The notes beneath the pieces were generated by a model that had not been told where the DNA came from, ran no database searches, and worked only from the letters and a program-made list of their open reading frames with translations. Source: Sordariomycetes sp. S80-01Y (taxonomy: Eukaryota; Ascomycota; Sordariomycetes). Taken from it: a stretch of DNA of 64,000 bases. The translations under genes were made by a program, and so were the position numbers. Location: positions 434,001-498,000 of the forward strand of contig JAXQJY010000019.1 of assembly GCA_037042185.1 (NCBI GenBank), given 5' to 3'. Shown here piece after piece: positions 31,914 through 43,461 of this stretch. Numbering within the stretch: the stretch's first letter is position 1; each line of letters opens with the position of its first letter.

Positions 31914-33283
31914 ATGGCTCCTTCAGTCCTCCGCTCTCTCTTCGGTGTTGCCTGCCTTGCGGCTGGCGCATCTGCAGCTGCCTTGTCCAAGATTGAGCAG
32001 CGTGACGCTACAGACCGCCCAAGGTACACTCCTCTTGAAGACACCGCCTCAAATTGCATCTGGTGGTGGAACAGTGACGATGGTCTCTCGTGTAGCCTTG
32101 TCCTGTTGGTCGTTGGCATCAGCGAGCAAGACTTCATCAGCTGGGTAAGTTAGCGTGTACCCCATATCAAGCACAGCATGCTGACAGTTTTGAATAGAAT
32201 CCTTCCATCACCCCTGGCTGTGGTAACTACGTTGCGGACAATTCCTACTGTATCAAGGCGGATGCATCTTCACCCGCTCCAACCACGACAGTGGAGGACG
32301 TCACGACTACCGCGCCTCCTACTTCAAGCACCACTGCTCCTGGGAACGGCGTGGAGACTCCTAGTCCCCTCCAGGCCGGTGTTGTTGACAACTGTGATAA
32401 ATTTTACTATGTCGAAAGCGGCACCGGCTGCCAGGAAGTCCTCGATGAGAACGATATCTCCCTGAAGCAATTTTCTCAGTGGAACGACGTCGGCGATGAC
32501 TGCAGCTCCCTTTGGGCTGAAGTTTACGTGTGTGTCGGTGTCATCGGGTCGGACCCTACTGATCCCCCCCCTGCTACGACCACCGCACCTGACAATGGCA
32601 TCACAACTCCTACGCCTACCCAGCCTGGCATGGTGGACGACTGCTCCGAGTTCCACTTCGTCGAAGAAGGCCAGGGCTGCGCTGTTATCGTCTCAGAGTA
32701 CGACATTACCCTAAGCGACTTTGCCAAGTGGAACGATGTCGGTGGTACGAGCTGCTCCGGTCTCTGGGCTAATGTATACGTTTGCGTTGACATCATTGGT
32801 GGCTCTACTCCCCCTCCTCCTTCCACGACCGAAGAGCCTGGAAATGGCATCCCTACCCCTTCGCCCGTGCGGGACAACATGGTTGACAACTGCAACGACT
32901 TCCACCTTGTCGAGGATGGGGACGGCTGCGCCTCAATCGCATCGGACAACGACATCCCCCTCAACAAATTCTACGAGTGGAACCCCGACGCGGGCAAGGA
33001 CTGCTCCTCCTTGTGGCGCGACACCTACGTCTGTGTCGGCACCACGACCTACGAGCCCACTCCTACCGACCCGGGCAATGGCATTGAGACCCCGACGCCC
33101 ATTCAGAATGGGATGACGGAGAATTGCGATGAGTTCCACTTCATCAAGAGGGACCAAAACTGCGAGGCCATCGCTAAGATCTACGGCATCTCTGTGGCCC
33201 AGATTATCCGTTGGAACCCAGCGGCTGGTTCGCAATGCACCGGTCTGTGGGCCAACACGTACGCGTGTGTCGGTGTGCTATGA
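31914..33283 (+). CDS. secreted protein with five LysM-type domains
   Basis: Two exons, 31914-32144 and 32198-33283 (53-bp intron), give 438 residues. A signal peptide (cut near GASA-AA) is followed by a divergent LysM (NCIWWWNSDDGLSC... to CI), then four similar LysM modules each with a D-C-x-x-F-x-x-V/I-x-x-G/D-x-x-C start and a W-N-D/P...CSSLW/GLW-V/T-YVCV end. The modules are separated by Thr/Pro-rich linkers that each carry a GNG-I/V-E/T-TP-T/SP motif. Fungal LysM effectors bind chitin oligomers and hide or protect hyphal chitin; some self-regulate hyphal growth. Linkage to a subgroup C chitinase is a known arrangement (for example the Trichoderma LysM gene tal6 beside its chitinase). 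There is no catalytic domain or anchor. Confidence 0.9.
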
Positions 33284-33445
33284 GCACCGAAGATTGGTTG
33301 GGGGGTATAAGATATCGTCTTGGATTAATTTATGCAAATGATATGACTGAATTGCGATATGCCTTCTCTCCCAGTGAGCGGACCGTTGTCAATCCGAGCC
33401 TGTGCAACCTCAGGCTTTAAACCAGTACATCCCAGACGCCAGTCA

Positions 33446-34759
33446 TTAGTGGCGTAGCTGATCTCTACTGTCTTCCGTCTCGCCTTCTCCAAAATTATAT
33501 TCAGGCAATGGATACTTTTCAGCACTCGCAAAAGCCCCCGCCCAGTATCCTCCAAACCTCTGCAAGAAGTCAAACAGTCGGCTCCAGGATAAGAACGCGA
33601 AGAGACCATTGCGTATGTTCAGGCCCCACTGGGTCTGAGGTGCCATGAAGCCCATATTGGGTATTTTCTGCAGATCGTCTAGAAGCGGTCTCATTCGTGC
33701 CTCGTACGCTTCCAGACCAGCTCGGACGTCGCCCTTGTGTCGTGAGAGCTCTCCCGCCAGAAAGTAGCCACCGGCCATCGCTAGAGAAGTCCCGGCACCA
33801 GGAGCGCCGCCGTACCCTGCGTCGCCTACCAGGACGAATCTACCCTTCGATAGAGTCGGCAGCTTGACCTGTATCCATTCGTTTGCATAGAAATCATCGG
33901 AATCCTTTAGGTCCTTCAGCGCTTCGTCCGTGATCCATCCCATCCCCTTGTATTGGGCTGCCACGTATTCCTTCAATGCACCCTCGCCCTTTTTTGAAGC
34001 TTCTCTGAACGCAGCTGTTGGGTCTTCTTCGTCTCGAGGGTACAGCTTCATCATTGCAACTCGATTGCCGACGGCAGGGTCCAACTGCGCCGCAATCATC
34101 CTCCCCGGCACGGCGCAGTGCCCATATCCGATCCTGCCGCCCTTCACGTAGTCCTTATTCGTGGAGAAGTATGCGGACCACATGTTCATCCGGGTCGTAT
34201 AGTCGCGAACGCCGCAGCCAAGGCCGAGGGCTCTTGTTCTAGAGGTCGATCCATCGCAGGCGACCACAAGATCGTATTTGGCCGATGGGTAGTTGTTGGC
34301 AAAGTCCACACCAATCTGCCCGTCTTGTTTCTCGCTGTTGTGCAACGCTTTTATCTGCTCCCCAAAAACGTACTTGATCTTCTTGTTGTCTTTGGTCATA
34401 TCGTAGATAATTTTGGAGAGATCTCCCCTGAAGATCTCGTATTCTGATAACAACGACTGCTGATCGGGATTACCGGTAGGACGAAGCACGCCATAGGGTC
34501 TACCATCTTCTCTAACGAAGCCGAGGCCGTCCAACGGCGCCAGTTTGGCTCGGACTTTACTTTCCATATCTCCCATCTTTCGCATAGTCGCGACGCCCAT
34601 TGTGCGAATGTCGACAGCTTGGCCTCCTTTCCTTAGGTCTGAAAACCGCTCGATGACTGTGACATTGGCGCCGGCTCTGGCGAGCCAGTAGGCCGTAGTT
34701 GGTCCCGCGATGGATGCCCCAACGACAAGGACGTTCAGGTTACCAAGTGATGATGCCAT
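33446..34759 (-). CDS. FAD-dependent monooxygenase
   Basis: Single exon. The ATG at 34759 (MASSLGNLNV) gives 437 residues. The FAD-binding fold begins VLVVGASIAGPTTAYWLARAG (last Gly omitted in motif terms), with the Glu of VIERF binding the ribose. VVACDGSTSRTRAL is the DG motif, and FVLVGDAGYGGAPGAGTSLA is the second FAD motif (GD). This is the aromatic-ring hydroxylase/PHBH-like flavoprotein monooxygenase family, often active on phenolics or antibiotics such as tetracycline. There is no signal peptide. No biosynthetic neighbours are seen, so the substrate is open. It converges with the LysM gene. Confidence 0.85.
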   Translation of the reverse strand: MASSLGNLNVLVVGASIAGPTTAYWLARAGANVTVIERFSDLRKGGQAVDIRTMGVATMRKMGDMESKVRAKLAPLDGLGFVREDGRPYGVLRPTGNPDQQSLLSEYEIFRGDLSKIIYDMTKDNKKIKYVFGEQIKALHNSEKQDGQIGVDFANNYPSAKYDLVVACDGSTSRTRALGLGCGVRDYTTRMNMWSAYFSTNKDYVKGGRIGYGHCAVPGRMIAAQLDPAVGNRVAMMKLYPRDEEDPTAAFREASKKGEGALKEYVAAQYKGMGWITDEALKDLKDSDDFYANEWIQVKLPTLSKGRFVLVGDAGYGGAPGAGTSLAMAGGYFLAGELSRHKGDVRAGLEAYEARMRPLLDDLQKIPNMGFMAPQTQWGLNIRNGLFAFLSWSRLFDFLQRFGGYWAGAFASAEKYPLPEYNFGEGETEDSRDQLRH

Positions 34760-36352
34760 GACGAGCAACGGCGGGTTGGAGGCGAAAAGTTTCGCGCGTG
34801 ATCAACAAGGCGGGTTCCGGTGCTTTGCGTGTTTTGTCTTAATCGAAGTTGGTGCGAATGAACAAAGTTAATCAATAGGAACATCTGTGCTCATTTCATA
34901 TACGTTTCCAGAGGGAATTCTAAGTTGTCCGACCGGCCTCAGGACACGGACATTTATCGATGTCCGGCCGGTCTCAAACTCCACAGCTCCGGATGTCAGT
35001 GCCGGTTGTGACGCATCGCGGCAACGCCGTGCCGAAGAAGTGTCGCCCATCACCCCGGCAATTGGCGTTTTGGGCTTTAGGAAGCGAATTGGAGGGTCTC
35101 TAAGCCTGAGTTGATTGCACTAAATTGAGCCTGTCAGCCTCTGCTTCAAGCCGCCGTAGGGTGAACTTTGTTCTCGTCGGCCCAATCGACGCGTGTTGGA
35201 ACACTTCTGGTCGTCAAAGTGCACCAGATTCTTGATTTATACTAGCTCTGGATCTGCGAGAGTACAAGCCTAAAGATATCTGGCGTTGAATCTAGTCTTG
35301 AGTCCGCAGCGAGGCTCTGCGGCGTTTCATGATGGACAGCGCGCGTCGCGCTGGAGCGGGTGTTCGGGAGACGAAGGGTATGGTCCCCCACTGCCATCAT
35401 CATCTCACGTTTAGAACAACGCTGCACAGATCTCACGAAGACTAAAACATCGTCCATCAATCCTGACTACTACACATGTCTGGTTTGGTTGATGTCTCGT
35501 GACAGCTTTGGCAAGGCTCGGGGCTGCCCGGCAGCGCGCATCCAATCACTTTACACCATTTTACACAGTTCCCTCCCCCACCCTCAGCATCATCCGTTGT
35601 CTGCCGATAGGATGCGTCAGATTGTCCAATATGTCGTAAGCCGTGCAATGCTTACCATGCAATCTCTGGTCCGGCTCGCAATGACTCAATGCCTTGAGGT
35701 ATTGCGCAACGCCGGGTGCTATCAGCTTGGCTCTCTCGTGACACTAGCTTCTCGATCGCGCACACGTGACGGCTCAGTCGAGTTGTACTGATAGTCTAGT
35801 AGTCTACGTAGAGAATAGGCAATCTACAGTGCCTTTGAGGGTCCCAGGCGTGTGTTGCAAACGTCTGGCTCGTATCGTAAGTGGTTTATCGCAGCAGGTG
35901 CTCGCCGTATGTCAAAGAGTAGATCAAGGCCCAGCTATTTGCAAAACGAACAGTGTAATCAACGTCATTACTACATCCACATCGAACAAGAGAATGTGAG
36001 CGACACTAGTGTCATCGATCAAGCACTCAAACAGCACATTGAACACATTCGTGTTCTTGGACTCATGATATTCGGCGAAAACACCCACTCAGCCCAGGGT
36101 AGGCAAGACTAAACCCAATTCGCCGACAGGTTGAGGAAAAACCTAGAGTCACATAAACCGTGCCATCAAGGCGGTTTGAAGTAAGAAGGTAAGCTAAGGG
36201 CCTAATTTCCAACTCAGAAGTTTGATCGCGTAAAATATGCTGTTTCAGGATATATAGTTGGGTATACAAATGATCCGACAACGCCAAGCTCTCCACTGAA
36301 CTCCGTGCTGACACGCAACAAGCCACCATCTTCATTTTGAATCATCCAGCCT
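34760..36352. other. 1.6-kb gene-free stretch
   Basis: Promoter side of the monooxygenase and 3' side of the CFEM receptor. No domain, RNA gene or repeat is recognised. Confidence 0.4.
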
Positions 36353-37923
36353 TCAAAATTCCAAGTCACGATTCCGCTTCTTCTCCTTGTCAATCGAGTC
36401 ATCAGAGCTCGAGCTCAGCCACCTCGGGTCGCCCGCTTCCACCAGGTGCGCTTCGTCACTGTGAGGATCGCTGACCCTCTCAAACTCAACGTGACACGTC
36501 CTCTCCATCCTAATGCCGTCCTCCGGGTGATGCCTTGACCTTCCGCCCTCGACTGGCTCAGCGATAGATCGAGATATTGTGCCGAAGTGTCGGCTTTTGC
36601 GGTACTGGTCGTCGGAGCCCAGGTGTCTGCTGCTACGCTTGGTGCTGCCGGGGAAACGGATGCGACCCAGGGCCATGACGACCAGTGTCCGGATCGAGGG
36701 AAGGCAGGCGCAGATGATGCCGACGTTGATTTCTACGGTGGACCAGATGGCGACTTCTTGCTTGACCCAGGTGGCGTTGGGGGAGTCGACGTCGTTGGTG
36801 ATAAGGGTTTCGAGACGGAGACAGCTCATGATTGTGACGCTAAAACTGTTAGCGGATGAACAACGGGGGTTGACGGGAATGACTTACAAAAGACCGACAC
36901 AGAACATGAAAGCCACCTCGGCCTTCTTCTTCCAGTCCAGGTTTAGGGTGTGAACCTGCGACAGCGGGATCGCGATCATCCACAAGTCCAAGGCGATACT
37001 GACAGCGCTGTTGGCCCAGGCCACGGCGGAGACGTTGACACACGAACCTTCGTACTCTCCGGTCCACCTGTTCCAGTAGTGGGACACCGGCTGGCATTGG
37101 AAGATGCCCGCGAAGACGAATGTGACACCGAAGCACACCGTGAAAGCAACCGTCGCCCACAAGTACCGTCGGACGCTTCGCTTGGGGAACACCCGCAGGT
37201 AGAAGAAGAGGAAGGCCAACTTGACGATGGCAATGTTGAGGAAGTAGAGCACCGTAAATACGTAGAGGAAGAAGCTGAAGTCGGTGACCTGCCAGAACTC
37301 CAGGGTCCAGATGTCACGGCCCAGACCGGAAGCAACACCGCCCTCAACACCGACCGCGGCCATAGGAGCCTGCACAACAGCAGCGAGAAGGACCATGTAG
37401 TCGTCAATACCAAGCTGGAGGGTTTCCGCGAGGATCTTGGCGACGAAGCGTTGCAGCACCGCCACACCCGAGATGACGGAGAAAGCGATGGCCAGTGTCG
37501 TATATGTCTGCGACTTGTCACGGATGGGAAGACCGCAGGCTGTCGAGGTAAGGTTGCGAGCTAGCAAAGACTCCTTCGTAGAGCAAGCGCCCATAACACA
37601 CTGCGTGACCTCGCCGTCGAGTGACGATGAGTTGCAGAGGCATTCTATGTCGTCCTGATCACAACCGGTTCCCTTTTGCCGCATCTCGAGGAAACAGGCC
37701 ATCTGGTCTAAGTCAGTCACGACGGTCCCTGTCATCGACGATCTTGATAGCAACTGACCGCACATTGGGGGAGCCCAAGTAGTATGTCCATACTCGACAT
37801 ATCGCTTCCACCTTCTGACTGTAGGTCAGTGCTGTTTCTGTCCGGATCCTCCTGTGCTACGGCCGCTGGCGCCAGCGCCACAACGGCAAGCGTGATGGCC
37901 TTGAGCCATCCGGTCCTCCTCAT
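36353..37923 (-). CDS. CFEM-domain PTH11-like receptor
   Basis: Three exons (37923-37759, 37702-36888, 36839-36353), with introns of 56 and 48 bp, give 488 residues. After a signal peptide (cut near AVA-QE) comes a CFEM domain at about 48-110; the first splice joins LPQCA to MACFLEM, which restores the eight-Cys CFEM pattern starting C54 and C58. Seven hydrophobic helices follow (for example FSFFLYVFTVLYFLNIAIV, VRRYLWATVAFTVCFGVTF), with the rhodopsin-like fold of the Magnaporthe PTH11 family. The cytosolic tail of about 120 residues is charged and ends in KEKKRNRDLEF. Members sense surface or host cues. No ligand can be assigned. Confidence 0.87.
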
Positions 37924-40428
37924 TGTCGACGTTTGGCCGCAAGACCAGTGCAACCAATGCAAAGGATAAGCTCGAGCCGAGGGATCTTGCTGTCGAACCA
38001 AAGCAAGGAAACTACTGCAGTGTGACCTTCGCGAGGGCGCGCAGTCTTATAATTAGATCTGCCTGTCGACACATGCAAATGGGGAAAGGAGGGAGGGAAC
38101 CACGCGCGGGAAAGACATGAGAAGATGGGGGGTGGATGTGAGGCTCATGGATGAAGGAGGGGAAGCTCGATATGTACGGGGAGCACACCAGACAGTACCC
38201 GTTGCGAGTGCGGACGGTTGTCGATGGGACCTACATGACGCAAACCAGATCCTGGCAACACGAGGGAGCAAGAGGCAAACTGACAGACAAGCAGCGAGCC
38301 CGTTGCAGCAGAGACTTCTCCAGCCAGTGGGTGCTGGCGCACGCGAAGGCACGGCAGATGCAGAGCAGTTTGACTGCAGCCTGGGCGGGATCTGATTGGG
38401 GGCCACGATGAGATGCTTGTCTGTTTTTCCCAGTGTAGGGAGCGATCAAACGGGGGCTGCCGCTGCTCCTTGTCCAGGCGGAAGCGATGCTGGATGCAGA
38501 GGGATCGTCCAGGGTCACTAGCCGACGTGGTTGCTGTTCCTGACGGGGGACCGGTGGGGGTCGTTGTAGGGAACGCCGTATTGAATAATTTGATATAGCA
38601 CGGCATATAGCTTCTGATACAACACGGCCTAGCAGTCAGGTTGCCCAAGAACTTGTCATGAGCTCCCACCAGAGCACAGAAGAGAGCGATGAGTTCCCGG
38701 AGTCTTTGAGACTTGATCGTCGCTGCGCCGTTGAACAACGTAAAATCGACCCGCTCTTCTGGCGTCATGCCGCTGTTCGAAGGAATCGATCCCTCGCAAC
38801 TCTAATCCTTTGCCCCCAGGTCACCCAAGCCAGACCTGTTTTGGGATGAGTTAAACCAGCCGAATTTCGAACTGCAAAAGATAAGGGATCCCCGCGTGCG
38901 ATTCCCTCATTTCTCGCACTGCAGCCAAGATGCCTTGAACCCATGGCAATCAAGGTGTAGAACGCCAGATCTTGCTTTTGCTGCGGTGACATTGCTCCGT
39001 CGCACAAGGTCGCGTCTCTCGGCAGGAGACTTCCTGGCATTCTTCTTCTTTGTGAGGAGTGAGTGATTGAGTAAATCTGCATCTGTCGGCTTTGCGTCAC
39101 ATCTGTGCTGCTATGGTATGTCTGCATGTCGATGGCCGCCACAGCACGGCATCGCCGGACTGTGGCGTTGGATGGAGCAAGCCGGGGACGGTTCATTAGG
39201 GCAGTGATTGAGCCTCATCGTTGGCTCGAGCTCGCGCTTGGATCACGCCCAAGGGCCCTGCTGGAAAACAGGGTCCCGTTGAGACATGGCGGCGTTCGGG
39301 GGCCATGAGCTCAAAAGAAAAGAGCAACGGCCAGCCACGTTTTCACACCACCCTTCGCACTCTCGCCGAATTAAAATGACAGCTTGGGTGAGCCTGTGTG
39401 CATGCCGTGCTGCTTGACCTGTTTTAATCATCTGCCCCTTGACCATCTCGATGCGGCGGGCGCCAGTCCCCTGGTCAATCTGTGTTTCCCATCACCACCA
39501 CCACCGCCACCGATTCTGCATGCCAATTTGACCGCCAAACGATGGAAATCAGACGAGGGCAATCGCTGAATCCAATGGATCAATTGATCAATGCATACGT
39601 GCCAACATGGTTGAGCGACCACGTGCACGGATACGGGGGTCTTCCGGATCCGGTTCGCATATCCGCGGTCGAGGCCCTCGACGGTCAGTTGTCTGTTGGT
39701 GCAAGGAGATGAAATGTCGGCAGCCAACCATATGAACAATTTTGTTTGGCAAGAGAGTTGAGATGATCTCGTGGGGGAAGAAAATAAATGCCCTTTAGGC
39801 TAGGAACGTGCGGGTGCGTGGGCGGACGTATGGATGTCTCGGCCGAGATCGAGTTTCTCGGCTCACTACCTTGAACCCATCACCCTGAACCCTCACATCC
39901 AGCTTCAAAAGCCTCTCTGGTCCTCTTCCCCTTCTGAGATACCATATCCGGTGTCTTGACCGCCAGCTCGCATGAACACAAGCCACTACCGGAGATTTCA
40001 GCGGCTGCCGAGCTAATGCTGCGACGTTCTGCAAGACCCTTTGGTCTCCGCGTTTCACGACTCGTGCCCCGGCTTAGGTCCTCCTCAATCGGCACTGGCC
40101 AGCCCGTCGTGCCGCACGCGCCGTGGACGGAAGTGGCCCAGAAGGTCCAGCACCGAGGCCTCGGTGCGCCGCGCATTGATGGCTCGAGACCACCGGCTGG
40201 ACAAGTCCAACATGCACAGAAAAAGCGCATTTACTAAGGGTATTTAGGGCGTCGAAGCCCTGCCCATCTGGCGCTGAAGCTGTTCGTTCCACGATCTTTA
40301 CGACTCGACTGGTGAAAGTTGCCAGACCTCTTGTCTAGACGGTTGAAACTTCAGCTGTCTGATCGTCCCAATCCCCGCCCTACTCAAAAACTACCGACTG
40401 CGAAGTTCGCACGCGGCCAGCCTGCAAG
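37924..40428. other. 2.5-kb gene-free stretch
   Basis: Upstream of both the CFEM receptor (minus) and the BBE oxidase (plus). Several ORFs of 60-207 codons occur on both strands, but they overlap each other and have no domain. A TATA-like ttataatta lies near 38045, about 120 bp before the receptor start. Confidence 0.4.
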
Positions 40429-42291
40429 ATGCGGTTTTCTCTGGCTCTCGTGGGCCTCTCTGCGGCTCTGAGCAGTGCGGCTCCTCGCGACTCGCAATGC
40501 CGCTGCCTCCCAGGCGACGACTGCTGGCCTGCAGCATCTGCTTGGAAAAAGCTCAACTCGACGGTCGAAGGGCGCCTCGTTGAGACTGTCCCCATCGGCT
40601 CGCCCTGCCATGACCCAAACTACGACGCCGACGCTTGCGCCGAACTCCAAGCCCGCTGGACCGACCCAAGCCTCCAGTAAGTCCCCTCCCTCCACCGGCA
40701 CTATGCCCCCATTCGGGAAGTTCCCCTGGCCGGAACACCCACCGCTAGGTGCCGTCGGTGACTAACCTTATATCCACCAGCCTCCCGTCGTCGTCGAGCA
40801 TCATGCAACTGTTCTTCGCCAATCAGAGCTGCGACGCCTTCACGCCCCGCCAAACCCCCTGCGTCCTTGGCAATTATGTCGCCTACGCGGTTGATGTCGG
40901 CACGCCGCAGCATGTGGCTGCCACGCTGAAGTTTGCACGGGAGAAGAATATCAGGCTCGTGGTGCGAAACACGGGTCATGAGTATGCAACCCTACCTCCT
41001 GCGATCCCCTGTCATTCGTGGAGAAGATGCTAATGATTTGCGCAGCTTCTTTGGGCGGTCCACAGGCGCGGGTGCAGTCTCCATCTGGACGCATCACCTG
41101 AAGGACACAGAAGTCCTCCCCGAGTACGAGTCTGAGGACTACACGGGCCCGGCATTGAAGGTCGGTGCTGGCGTCACGGGTGCCGAGGCTGTAGAGGCGG
41201 CACATGCGAGCGGCCTCGCAGTAGTTTCGGGCGAATGTCCAAGTGTTGGCCTTGCCGGAGGTTTCACCCAAGGTGGCGGCCACTCCACGCTAAGCACTAG
41301 CTTTGGCCTGGCTGCGGATCAGGTCCTGGAGTATGAGGTTGTAACCGCCAAAGGAGAGATCTTGACTGCCTCGCCGAAGAAGAACAGCGATCTTTACTGG
41401 GCGTTGAGCGGTGGCGGCGGCGGCACCTATGCTGTTGTAACCTCAATGACGGTTAGGGCCTACGACACCGGCAACGTCGGAGGAGCCAAGATACAGTTCC
41501 TTGCTAACAGCACCGACGCCGAGACATACGGCGAGATCGTCAAGAGGTTCCACTCTCTCGCTCCCGACATGGTCGATCAGGGTGCTACCATCACCTACAT
41601 TCTCAATGGTCTATACTTCCAGATTGGCCCCTTCACCATCGCCAACTGTACCGAGGAGCGCGTGCGAGAGATCGCCGCGCCTTTGGTGTCCGCCCTGAAG
41701 GAGCTGGAAATTCCCTTCGCCGCTGAGTACTCGTCACTTTCTTTCCGCGACCACTACGACAAGTACCTTGGCCCCCTCCCGTGGGGTTCGCTCGCCAGCA
41801 GCGAATGGCAGTATGGCGGACGCATGCTTCCTCGATCTGCCTTCACTGATGGAAAGACGGTCGTTTCTTCTGTCATCAATAAGCTCCTGGCCGCTGGTAC
41901 AGTTCTCGTGGGTACAGTCGGCACCTTCACGCCTCCCCACGAGGTTTCCAACGCCGTGATGCCGGCCTGGAGGGACACGCTCGTCCAGCTGCAAATTCTG
42001 ACTCCCTGGTCCACGGATCCCGCGGCCTGGCCTACCATGCTCGCCCTGCAGGACAAGATGACGGACGAGCTCATTCCCCAGATCAAAGCCGTCACTCCTG
42101 ACAGCGCGACTTATATGAACGAGGCCGACTTCCAGGAGCCAGACTGGAAGAACGAGTTCTTCAAAGGAACCTACGAGAAATTGCTGAAGATCAAGAAGAA
42201 GTGGGACCCCGAGAACCTCTTCTACATTTTGAAGGGTGTTGGCAGTGATGCCTGGGAGGTTGACAACGACGGAAGGATGTGCCGGACGTAA
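40429..42291 (+). CDS. secreted BBE-type FAD oxidase (AA7-like)
   Basis: Three exons, 40429-40676, 40781-40981 and 41046-42291, with introns of 104 and 64 bp give 564 residues. There is a signal peptide (cut near SSAAP). The FAD_binding_4 domain includes VVRNTGHDFFGRSTGAG (H149) and SGECPSVGLAGGFTQGGGHS (C214), the two residues that tether FAD covalently in berberine-bridge-enzyme-like and gluco-oligosaccharide oxidases. The C-terminal BBE motif is ENLFYILKGVGSDAW. The family oxidises sugars, oligosaccharides or secondary metabolites and makes H2O2. With a signal peptide and double tether, a carbohydrate oxidase role is plausible. The second intron interrupts the HD of the flavin-linking motif, and the splice restores it exactly. 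Confidence 0.9.
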
Positions 42292-43290
42292 CCAGAACGA
42301 CCGGTTCATTTATATGCAACGATGTAATGTACATAAGCACACGTAGACACGACAAGGTATAATTAAATACACTAGGCCGAGGGCAACAATACGAGGACGC
42401 AAGTCAGTGGCGCGCTTGGTGACGAGAAAGTTGTACAACGCACATGAAAAGGGAGCATGTTCGGGGCAATGGCATCTCTATGAGGAGCCAAGACGTAGCG
42501 ATAGTCGTTTTCGACTTTACGATGAGTCCTGACTGAGGTTTGTGGTTCTCGCATACACATGCGTGTCGATCGATGAATTCCCATTCAAGAAATCATCGAG
42601 GCGTGAAAAAATTAGGTTGCACAAGCTGATAATCGTAGGCCACGACATGGGTGAATAATCTCCTCTTCCAAGGACTGACTACAAGGAGCCGGGATATCCC
42701 CGTCTCAGGACTTACCCACTGATCCTCAGGTACCCGATGATGGGTTGATTGAGGCCACGCTTAGAGCGGAGATTATTTTCCTTTGGTTTCCGTCTTTGGT
42801 GTCGTATTGAGTGGCACGGTAAGCGTGAGTCAATGGATCCGGACTAAGGGTGCTTGCGTTGACCATCACAGCCTGGAATATTGCATTCGAGACCTTCACG
42901 ACGATGTATGGAAAATAGGAGAGTCACCAAAAGAAATGAGTTATTAAAGTAGGCAACAAAGCGATCAAGGCAAAATAACAAATCATTTATAAGGAGAACA
43001 TTATCGCTACGATGGTATGGTCTATCGTGTTCCATTATACCAAGACACGAGGTAGAAATGGCTGGGTTGTAGATCGTGCCAAACCGAAATGCCTTCCCCT
43101 GCGACACCCAAAAGACTGAAGGAAAATGCCGACAATACATGCATCCAATAGTTTCTAGATCAGGAGAGGTATCTCGGACGCCTTCACAATGATCCAGAGG
43201 GGGAGGCAAAAGGCGAACATGCCGTAGTTGCCTGGACGGAGAGTCTCACTCCGAAGGACTAGCATTGCTCGTTCATCGTGCTGTAGCAGC
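42292..43290. other. intergenic, no gene seen
   Basis: 1.0 kb of 3' flank on both sides. Short ORFs only. Confidence 0.45.
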
Positions 43291-43461
43291 TTAAAGCGCA
43301 TCAGCATTGCACTTCTGTTCGCGCTCAGAGGCTTTAGAGGCAGGACGCGAGAAACCAGCAGGCGAGCACCCACAGGTGCGACAACGGTTGCCCTCGTTAG
43401 GGGTGTCACAGACTGCACAGACCCAGACAGGGACCACATCGTTGGTCGTAGGAGACTGCAT
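43291..43461 (-). CDS. small zinc-ribbon protein, 56 residues
   Basis: A complete 57-codon frame (ATG 43461, stop 43291-43293). It begins MQSPTTNDVVPVWVCAVCD and continues TPNEGNRCRTCGCSPAG. The pattern W-x-C-x2-C-x3-N-x4-C-x2-C resembles RanBP2-type zinc fingers, which bind RNA or ubiquitin, though here the spacing after Asn is four rather than six. The rest is polar. It is short, so it could be missed by annotation pipelines. The Cys pattern is unlikely to be chance, but no homologue was checked. A longer frame in another phase on the same strand (43155-43439) has no such pattern. Confidence 0.45.
   Translation of the reverse strand: MQSPTTNDVVPVWVCAVCDTPNEGNRCRTCGCSPAGFSRPASKASEREQKCNADAL

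Noticed and set aside
38145-38768. 207-codon minus-strand ORF in the 2.5-kb gap
   Set aside because: Overlaps several ORFs of similar length on both strands and has no recognisable domain; could not be supported.
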